From positions 1,302,001 to 1,366,000 of the forward strand of contig WHVD01000003.1 of the NCBI GenBank assembly GCA_015178975.1: 64,000 nucleotides of DNA. The letters are read 5' to 3'. The notes below the pieces were generated by a model. The model was not told where the DNA came from and ran no database searches. It saw only the letters and a list, made by a program, of their open reading frames with translations. The DNA is from Hysterangium stoloniferum (Eukaryota > Basidiomycota > Agaricomycetes > Hysterangiales > Hysterangiaceae). Positions 56,212 through 64,000 of the stretch are shown one piece after another (the first letter of the stretch is position 1; each line of letters opens with the position of its first letter). Position numbers and translations under genes: made by a program.

Positions 56212-57594
56212 TCACTGATTAAGGATAGTGGTCTCCACAATAATGTCGGTAACACGGTACGGGTCTAAAGAAGGTCAAGGTTAGCTGTGGCTATTAAACC
56301 TTCAGAACATGAAAACTTTTACCAATGTTCGATGCAGGACGCCTATCCTCCAAGTATCCACAGCCCTGTCCAGCGACGTGCCTTGGGATACGGATGCTTG
56401 CACCACGGTTGGCAACACCAGAGCTGAAACTTGAAATATGACCGGTCTCGTGTCTACCAGTCAACCTCAAGTCGTTATCTTCACCATAGACGGTGATATG
56501 TTCCGCATGTCTCCTGCTAAGCTTCTCGATCGCCTCCTCAATCTTCTTCAATCCTCCAGGCTCACGCATTTCCAGGGTCGAATAGTTGGTGTGACAACCG
56601 GCGCCGTTCCAGTCGCCTTGGAGAGGCTTGGGGTGGAACGAGACCTTGACGCCCCACTGTTCAGCTACACGGATGAGGAGATAACGCGCCATCCACAAGT
56701 GGTCACCCATAGATATACCCTCGCAGGGACCAACTTGGAATTCCCACTGGGACGGCATGACCTCCGCATTGATACCACTGATGCTGATACCGGCGTAGAG
56801 GCAAGCACGATAGTGAGCTTCAATGAGGTCGCGAGCGAAAACCTTGCCAGTTCCTGCACATACACTCGGTAAAAAAAAAGGAGCAAGTCAGAAATATTAA
56901 CAACAAACCTGCGCCACAATAATAGGGACCTTGGGCACCGGGGAAACCACCCTTAGGCCATCCATACGGAGTACCATCTGTATCGAAAAGAGTATATTCC
57001 TGCTCAATACCGAACCAGGGGATGGCCGCCTTAGCCAAATCCATAGTCTTCTTCGCGTGATGACGGAAGTTAGTCTTGTTAGGGGTGCCATCGCTGTTGT
57101 ATGTTTCTGCCATCACAAGGATATTATTGCCGCCACGGAAGGGGTCTTTGAAGATAGCCGCTGGGCGAAGGTAAACATCTGAGTCACTACCTGGAGCTTG
57201 GTTGGTCGACGACCCATCGAAATCCCAAATGCGCAAGTCTCCGATATCTTTCACCGGCTTTGTGACAGTCTATAAAGTGAGAAGAAAAAAAAAGCAATTA
57301 GGACGTGAGCCAAACAGACGGGACGAGAAGACAGTATAAAAGCGTAATAGACGGTTACACGTTGCACAGATAGTACGATAATAGATAACAGAGTTGCTAT
57401 AAAAATAGTCTTTATAAATACTAACCGTGGTCTTACAACGTAAACCACCGTCGCCGTCGATCCAAACATCTATTGCGGCAATTAGAATGCAGATTTGAGT
57501 CAGAAGGACAGTACATACACTCTGCCTGGATACTGCTGCCCTGATCAAGAGCAAGGAAGGGAGCAAGGAGATCTGCACGCCAGGTGGTTGACAT
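56212..57594 (-). CDS. GLN1: Glutamine synthetase
   Basis: Cytosolic type II (beta-Grasp/catalytic) glutamine synthetase. The start [20 protein letters not shown] is at 57594. Next come [172 protein letters not shown], and the end ETTILNQ. The metal-binding and ATP-binding motifs ([29 protein letters not shown], the DRRPASN loop) are all intact. Six or so introns, including one after the seventh exon near 56330-56265. Confidence 0.95.
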
Positions 57595-58056
57595 GGGGAG
57601 TGAATCAGAGAAGTGAAGTAAATGGTGGTTGGGGCAAAAATTTATAAAAGGCGAAATTGCGCCCCCGAAACGGTTTTATACCAGAGAGAGTGTTCGACGG
57701 AGTTTGAAACTGACTGTGGAGCTTGATTGGTCGGATAACACCTTACCTGTTTATCTGACCAATGAGCGTGGCAAAAATTGTCCGGACCAATGCGTGCGAA
57801 AAAGAAGTTTTTTCTAAAATTGGTCCGATTTGTTTTGTCTTATTATCAAGGCACAATCTAGCCCATTCCTGCCCGTCCTGCGTGGTGCATTATACTTAGG
57901 TTGTAACTACTGTATGATACTTGTCAATCCTCAAGATTATTCCAATCTATCGGGTGTACAGGTTTTAGGAGGCTTCCTATTTTGTAAGTGACAGTGATCT
58001 TCTTGTTCCGTGGTCCGCCAGGTACCTTGATAACGTGGTTTAACCCCTGGCTTACT
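57595..58056. promoter_or_regulatory. Intergenic region, glutamine synthetase promoter / DnaJ 3' end
   Basis: 462 bp between the DnaJ gene stop and the glutamine synthetase start, both minus strand. It should hold the glutamine synthetase promoter. Short GATA-type words were not counted. No gene supported. Confidence 0.4.
57640..57646 (-). promoter_or_regulatory. Candidate TATA box of the glutamine synthetase gene
   Basis: TATAAAT on the minus strand, about 45 bp before the ATG at 57594. By position it would leave a very short leader, so it may instead belong to a further upstream start. Confidence 0.35.
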
Positions 58057-59494
58057 TCACCGCCTCTTGGCAGCTTTTCTCCTGCTCCCTCCAATCTTTT
58101 GTGCTCTCAACTCGCCACCATAGCTTGCTTTCCTGCTTTCGTTACCACTTTGGATGTCCGAGCTCGACTCTGTGTCGTCGTAATCTATGTTCTTGGCATC
58201 CACAGCCTCACTTGACGCTGGTGACCGGTACTCCCTCAATTTGTTGTGTAATAATATGACAAGACCTAAAAACCATGTGCGTTTAAACGATGGGGCAGTC
58301 GCCGCGGTGTCGTCAAGAAGTAGAAGTTGACCACCTGACTCCAGCTAAGGCGCTTATTCTCATTAGATGAATGTGCCTTTGGGGATATTTACGCACAATA
58401 TACACTTTATCCCCTTCCACCACCATATCCAGCCATTTGCTGCGTGACGGCTGTTCATCACTATCGTCTTCACTGTATGAACCCACGTTCACTTTGACCT
58501 AGACCTGGTTAATTGCTATTCGGCTGTCAAACGCGGCACAGGAGGATCACCTTGCGCCTTGTCTCAATACGGATAAGTTTAGGTCCCCAAGCCGCCAATC
58601 TAGCTTTGGTGACGAAATGTTGAATACGTGCCAGGTCTCGTTTGTAATTCATCCTTTGGACAAGGTATTGTAGACTCGATGTTAGTATTATTAAGAATAT
58701 GATTACTGTCTACAAATAGAATATGTTAGAATATTATTGTCCATAGACTGATTTCCTTACTCCTAAACCAGGTCGAAAACGCGAATAGTAATATCCAGTC
58801 CCTACAGACAGATTAACACACGTTCAAGATGAAGCATCCAAGCTAATACCTCTCCATTTGGGCACACCGTTCTTGTAGAAAAAGTCATAACGTTTGCGGC
58901 TTTCTTCATTCCGCAGAATACTTGATATAACACCAAGTCGGGAAAAGCGTTCATGGATTCCTTTTATTCCCGGGTTTTTATCAGGACTATTGAGGAAGGA
59001 TTAATGCTACGATAACAACTCTAAAGTCTGTGACATGAACATACTGTAACAGAACGCCTAAGAGACAGGTGGGGCTAGAGTAAAAATCGTGCGGGCGGGA
59101 TGTAATACAGGCAGCTTACTTTTCTTTCTGTACGCCTTAGAGATGTCTGCTACCGAGGCAGTACTGTCTACACCAAGGAATGAATAAAATGTTGTCCCCT
59201 GCCCTGGAAAGTAAATATTAGCAATCAAAGAAATTTTAATTCGATATAACCAGCGATCCACAACCTTCGTTTGCTTCTAATTCGCTCACGAGGTCAAAAA
59301 TCTCATGATCATACTAGGGCAATATGAACCTGTGAACTCTTTATGAGATGAGATAGTCCACCTACTTTGTCCCAACTGTATTTGTTATTCAGCCCGTCAA
59401 GCACACTGAAGATCCATAGAACTTGTTTGAGTACTCACCCATACGCGGTCAACGCTAGTAAAGCTAAAAGAAAACAGATCAAAAGACCCCTCAT
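58057..59494 (-). CDS. ER-targeted DnaJ (Hsp40) protein
   Basis: Starts [19 protein letters not shown] at 59494, a good signal peptide, cut by an intron right after it. Then come [23 protein letters not shown] and the J domain: [73 protein letters not shown]. The HPD tripeptide is seen only as PD, with the His expected at an exon border I could not place. Next a hydrophobic stretch near 58700, [20 protein letters not shown] and [15 protein letters not shown]. It ends with a Ser/Asp-rich then basic tail RKAAKRR. The order signal peptide - J domain - membrane segment - charged tail resembles ERdj1/DNAJC1-type and fungal ERAD-associated J proteins. Confidence 0.7.
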
Positions 59495-59757
59495 TAGGCT
59501 GTAAAGGTATGGAGTGTAAGATCTAAGTTGATTAGGATGACAAATTAGACTTGAAGCTGGAGCGCCCACAACGCGTACATACAACGTGAATCAGAGTGGT
59601 GCTTTACAAATTATCTATTCTACGCTATAGGTATGTCTTATCATCCCCAATAAAACGCATGAATTGATTCTTCCTTCTCGAGGATGAAAACGCGGGCAGC
59701 ATCAAAGGACTTATTTCTTGACCCCACACCAATAGCAAGTTCTCTTATTACACCCAG

Positions 59758-60235
59758 TTACCGTGCAGGTGCCCATAATGCGTATAATTCAGAATCTGAA
59801 GGATCGAACGTGCTTGCCATTGCAGGATCTGCTTTGATGATCTTTCGGCCAAAGACATTCGTCATTCTTGAGGGGATATTTGAATCGGTATGATGGCTCG
59901 GTCCAAGCACGGGAGAGCTGAAAATCGTTGATGACGAGTCTGGGGATTGTGGTCTACCTAAACCACCCTGGATGGGTAGTTGAGAGTATTGTTCCACAAT
60001 TTTGAAAAAATGTCATAAGAGACTATGGCTTACCGTTTTGACACCTTCATTTGAAAACATGGATTTGCGATTCCTGACTTTACTCGTTTGGTCCTCCCCT
60101 TGGATAAATAATTGGAAAAGTATGAGAAATATGTGTAAATACAGATGTGCGCGTATGCATACTAACTTGGTGGTGTTTCCGTATTTGTGAAGCTCATGGA
60201 TCGGGGGCAAAGTGTGATGACGTAATTGTGTATCT
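59758..60235 (-). CDS. Small unrecognised protein
   Basis: A frame-consistent splice path reads TLPPIHELHKYGNTTKL, GRTKRVKSGIANPCFQMKVS and KRPQSPDSSSTIFSSPVLGP, then HTDSNIPSRMTNVFGRKIIK and FDPSDSELYALWAPAR with the stop at 59758. The two introns use GTATGC..CCAAG and GTAAGCC..GGTAG. About 100 residues, basic then Ser/Pro-rich, no domain seen. No in-frame ATG was found at the 5' side, so the start may be in another short exon. It is divergent from VID27 by well under 100 bp. Confidence 0.35.
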
Positions 60236-60291
60236 CTTGGTGTCTTGCGTCAATTACATAAACATATCCACATTTCTACGCGTTTCACACC

Positions 60292-63247
60292 ATGAACGTT
60301 CTGAAGAGCCGTTAGTCTCATAGATGCCCTCTGTCTTACCAAATTCACCTAATTTTATTTCCAGTATTTGGCAAGGTATCTGGCAGTAAGTCTTTTATGT
60401 GAAGGCGGCACAGTGGCGTAGCGTATATGTGCTAAACTACCCATGGTGAAGATGATCCAAACGCCACTGAACTCGCGCAGATTTCATCTGGGCAGCTTTA
60501 CCTCGTACGGTCAGATGACGTTAAAGGATCGCGCGAATGCATGTGAGTGGCACGATCGTTGGCTCTGATTTCTAAGAAACTAACCATTTAGTCATTATTG
60601 AAGCTTTCAGGATGCAATGGCTACTATCAGACGAGTTGTTTCTACAGAGTATCACTATCAGTTAGTGGTAACACGCGTTTTTGAAGAGGGCGAGGAGCTT
60701 TTACTTGACGAGGACGACGAAAGTACGCAATGTCATATCTGCCCGAATATGTCACATAAGTTATTTTACTGTGAATAGCTGACCAAGAACGTTCTTTCCT
60801 GATCGATGAAGCCCTTCATTTTCGTTTGGGCACCTTCGATAGCCATTCTACCTATCTGTGGCGTGACCTCGAGGAAGACGATGAAGATTTGTACGAGTTT
60901 GTAGCCACTGGTGCGGACAGCGTCGCTGTGGCTGCATTCGAAATGGCTATCTACAGAGCCATGTACGAGCGGAAGTATTCCAAAAGTGCTATGGATATTC
61001 CGGATGCGAGGTTGAAACAATTCGCGCTCAAGTAATATGTGAAGTCCATGTACTTGATTTTTGCTGACAAAATTGATAATAGTGCTCCGCCGTCGCAAGG
61101 TAAATCGAAAGCCAAATCTGATGACGTTGCTGGGATAGCTTCAGCTATTGGCAATTTGACGGTCTCCGCGACTCCCGTTGGGGGGTCACCCTTGCAGCCA
61201 CCTTCTAACAGACCTGCGGTGATATCCGAGCCAGCATTCCTTTATTTATGGGACGAGACAATTGAAAAATTCAAACCTGAAGGTGTGGTACAGGCCAGCA
61301 TCATAGAGAATGGGCCTCGCGATTGTGGGTGACATCTCATCTTTTTTTCTATTTGATTTTATATGTGTTATCTAGATTGGTTACGTGCGCAGGGTCCCGA
61401 GGCTTTTGCCTCTCATCAAATTGTTCCAGAACTAAATCCGAGGTTTGCTACGGTATAAATATTCAATTTGACCATTTTGTGTCCGATTTAGTCGTATCTG
61501 TTTCAGCATGTGCAATCAATCACTTGGAATCAATACTCTCCTCGAGGGCGTGAACAGTCGTACTGCATTCGGTTTGAAGATATGGAAGCTTTTGAGCATT
61601 TCAAAGAAACATACATACAGTGCCAGTATGAAATGCTGCACGATGTAGCGTGGGCACGAGTGAAGGCATGTTGTCTGGTGAACTCTCCCGTCTCGTATTC
61701 ACTGATCCTCCTGTGTAGCCTGATGAGCAACTATATGCACTGCGGTCGTACGACGAAGATGTCGAAATGGCAGACGGAACAGGAGAAGAAGATGAAGAAG
61801 ATGAAGTGGAATCTGAGTTAGATATAGAGAAAGGTCTGTTTTTCCGTTTGAACTACCAGTGGGAGGGGTAATATCTATTTATCAGAAGAAGAAGAAGAAG
61901 AGCCACCTTATGAACAAGACGAAGACAATCCTCAAGCGCAAGCTTTCAAGCATGGCGGGGTCAATAAACAGTTGGTCGTGTCAAAAGATCGCTCTTACGT
62001 TGAAAATGAGGGTAGGATCGGGGTCTTCAAGAATTCGCAAGACATGGGCGAACTCCAATACATCGCGACTATTAATAAACTGGTTGGTCCCAAAGGCAAA
62101 GGCAAAGCCTTTATTCCAAAGAAGGTTCGCTTCCACCAGTATCCCGTTCTTGTTTCTTAACATTTCGTTAGATGATGTTGCATAATCAAGATACTGCAAT
62201 GATACTTCAAAACCCTGATGCCCCAAATTCATTGTTCCATCTTGACATTGAGATTGGAAAAGTTGTTGAGGAATGGAAGGTCCACGATGATGTAACTGTC
62301 GATCATATCGCTCCAAGCACGAAGTTTTCTCAAGCACAACCGGAGCGAACTGTCGTCGGAGCGTCCCACAATGCATTATTTCGCGTGGATCCCCGCCTTT
62401 CAGGCAACAAAATGGTCGACTCTCAATTCAAGCAGTATGTTTCGAAGAATGCCTTTTCAAGCCTCGCAACAACGGCCAACGGTAAACTAGCTGTGGCAAG
62501 TGAGAAAGGCGACATTCGACTCTTTGACGTTATCGGCAAGAATGCGAAGACTGCCCTGCCCCCACTTGGGGATCCGATCCTTGGTGTTGATGTAACTGCC
62601 AATGGACGATACATTGTGGCTACGACGAAAACCTACCTCCTCTTAATCGATACCCTGATTGGCGAAGGAAGGTACAAAGGACAGTTGGGCTTTGATCGAT
62701 CATTCCCTGCGAACGCAAAACCGATGCCTAAGAGATTACAGCTCAAACCAGAACATGTAATGTACATGGATGGTCTTGTGTCGTTCACGCCAGCTAGGTA
62801 TGATAAACTCGTATATAACATATTATTATCTTACACGATGCTAGATTCAATTCAACCGAAGAAAGCCAAGATGAAAATCTAATTGTCACTAGCAATGGCA
62901 ACTTTGTTGTTGCTTGGGATTTCACTAAGGTGAAACGAGGGCGCCTAGACGAATACAAGATCAAATAGTTAGTTCTGATTCAAACTCTTGCGTAGTTACA
63001 AGACTGATCACTTGTTAGTTATCCTACACGAGTGGTACAAGATAATTTCAAGTTTGGAGACGACAAGGATATCGTACGTGTTATGAATCATCGAACAAAC
63101 CATTATGAGCTAACACTCGATTAGATTGTCGCTACTGAGGACAACGTGTTATCCACTAATAAAACGTCACTGAAAGCCGCAACTCGCAAATCCTTAGGGG
63201 TGACACCTACAAAGAGTCGATCAAGTATAGTGAATAGTCCTTTCTAA
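60292..63247 (+). CDS. VID27: VID27-like protein (WD-repeat, vacuole import and degradation)
   Basis: Cytosolic protein linked in yeast to fructose-bisphosphatase degradation. Starts MNVLKS at 60292. Then come ELAQISSGQLYLVRSDDVKG, MATIRRVVSTEYHYQLVVTR, SFLIDEALHFRLGTFDSHST, AVAAFEMAIYRAMYERKYSK and FLYLWDETIEKFKPEGVVQA. An acidic low-complexity block (EEEEEE, DEEDEVESE) occupies about 61760-61930. The conserved C-terminal beta-propeller follows: VSKDRSYVENEGRIGVFKNS, FHLDIEIGKVVEEWKVHDDV, LFRVDPRLSGNKMVDSQFKQ, TTANGKLAVASEKGDIRLFD, GVDVTANGRYIVATTKTYLL, LIVTSNGNFVVAWDFTKVKR and VVQDNFKFGDDKDIIVATED. It ends SLGVTPTKSRSSIVNSPF at 63247. About fifteen introns. Confidence 0.92.
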
Positions 63248-63455
63248 GATTGTGTCCAGAGCCGTTCCCCTCTTTCCTGATTTTCCAAATTTTGTAATAC
63301 ACCGTTAAAAGTTGTATTTGGAATATTTTCCTAGTTATACATGTTATAAAGAACAGCAATTTTACGTAGTCTGGGAATTATATTTAAGACTCCGAGAAGG
63401 CGGTAAATGTGTCCATGACCATTTCTGAACTACCCGTATACCACTTCCAGATAAC

Positions 63456-64000
63456 ATGCCAGCACCTATGTATTTGAACGCTGCTGCGTTTATATCACCC
63501 CAAAACCATCCCATTTTAGTTCGCAATTTCACATCAAGCAAGCAAGATGACCTTAAATACAACTATGTAGCTCATACAAGCCTCGATGTGATTGAAGAAC
63601 GGCGTATGTGTCTCCACCATGCTGTTTTAAATGCAGAGTTGACCTTAGCTAGCAGTAACTCCTAATGCAAAACATAATGAATGCTATTTGGGGTTGTTAT
63701 ATTCGATGGAAGACCTTGCTGTGTATGGGTATGTCACTCCTACGAGGTTGAAGATTGTTATCGCCTTGGCATCGTCTGATGCTGTCGTGCGAGATGCAGA
63801 CGTCGTTCTGGTCTGTTCCAAACTTTGCATTTTGCTTCATTCTAACTTTTGCCTCAGGTTTTTAAAGCTCTCCATTCAGCATATCGCCGCTCTGTATCGA
63901 ATCCTTTTTTGAAGATGCATTCCGCTGCAGACGCTGATGCGGCGACTCTCTTATCTGGAGACGGGACAAACCGCTTCGAAATGTTCAAGCAACGTGTTGA
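63456..64000 (+). CDS. TRAPPC2L: TRAPP complex subunit 2-like (TCA17), 3' partial
   Basis: Sedlin-fold subunit of the TRAPP tethering complex. Reads MPAPMYLNAAAFISPQNHPI, LVRNFTSSKQDDLKYNYVAH and TSLDVIEER. After an intron (GTATGTG...TTAGCTAG) it continues VTPNAKHNECYLGLLYSMED, LAVYGYVTPTRLKIVIALAS and DAVVRDADVV. After a second intron it reads VFKALHSAYRRSVSNPFLK and a short polar tail (FEMFKQRV) cut by the window end. The N-terminal ISPQNHPI and the LGLLYSMEDLAVYGYVT block are diagnostic of the TRAPPC2L branch. Confidence 0.88.

Overview
The window looks like a chromosomal segment of a filamentous basidiomycete, probably an agaricomycete. Genes are dense and lie on both strands. Most are split by introns of about 45-60 nt with GT..AG borders, and intergenic gaps are often below 300 bp. 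The recognisable proteins are fungal/eukaryotic housekeeping proteins: chitin synthase, PHO81-type SPX-ankyrin protein, Rheb, STT4, exocyst SEC15, HIS4, VID27, FEX and TMA17-like. All exon joins below were made by eye from splice motifs and reading frame, so terminal exons are the least certain part.

Layout 1-31.7 kb: PHO81-like (-, runs off the left edge); PEX12 (-); HbpS-like/DUF336 protein (-); chitin synthase (+); RING protein (-); a short Spo12-motif protein (-); Rheb GTPase (+); beta-mannosidase (-); phosphatidylinositol 4-kinase STT4 (+); EF-hand mitochondrial carrier SAL1-like (+); TMA17-like chaperone (-); an unrecognised two-helix membrane protein (-); fluoride exporter FEX (-); and, divergent from it, 3-ketosphinganine reductase (+).

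31.9-40.2 kb is an accessory island without housekeeping genes. It holds three copies of one HNH-type gene: A (+) and B (-) are truncated and joined tail to tail; C (-) looks complete and is almost identical to A in inverted orientation. Between them lie an AT-rich tract, a 28-bp AT minisatellite, a 19-bp GC-rich minisatellite, two solo LTRs with their own 5-bp target duplications, a heat-shock-element-like promoter followed by degenerate ~40-bp repeats, and a 26-bp perfect palindrome.

40.3-64 kb returns to housekeeping genes: ARF GTPase (+), SEC15 (-), intron-containing tRNA-Gln(CUG), HIS4 (+), pyruvate dehydrogenase E1 beta (-), an SDR (+), an alpha/beta hydrolase (-), NAD-isocitrate dehydrogenase subunit IDH1 (+), an unrecognised conserved-looking protein (-), glutamine synthetase (-), an ER DnaJ protein (-), a small unrecognised gene (-), VID27 (+) and TRAPPC2L/TCA17 (+, runs off the right edge).

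Functional themes: membrane traffic (SEC15, ARF, TRAPPC2L, STT4), nutrient signalling (PHO81, Rheb) and mitochondrial or amino-acid metabolism (PDB1, IDH1, SAL1, GLN1, HIS4). These are scattered, with no sign of a metabolic cluster. Several pairs are divergent with very short shared promoters (PDB1/SDR 56 bp, hydrolase/IDH1 150 bp, FEX/KDSR 180 bp). The least ordinary parts are the HNH-gene island and several micro-exons.
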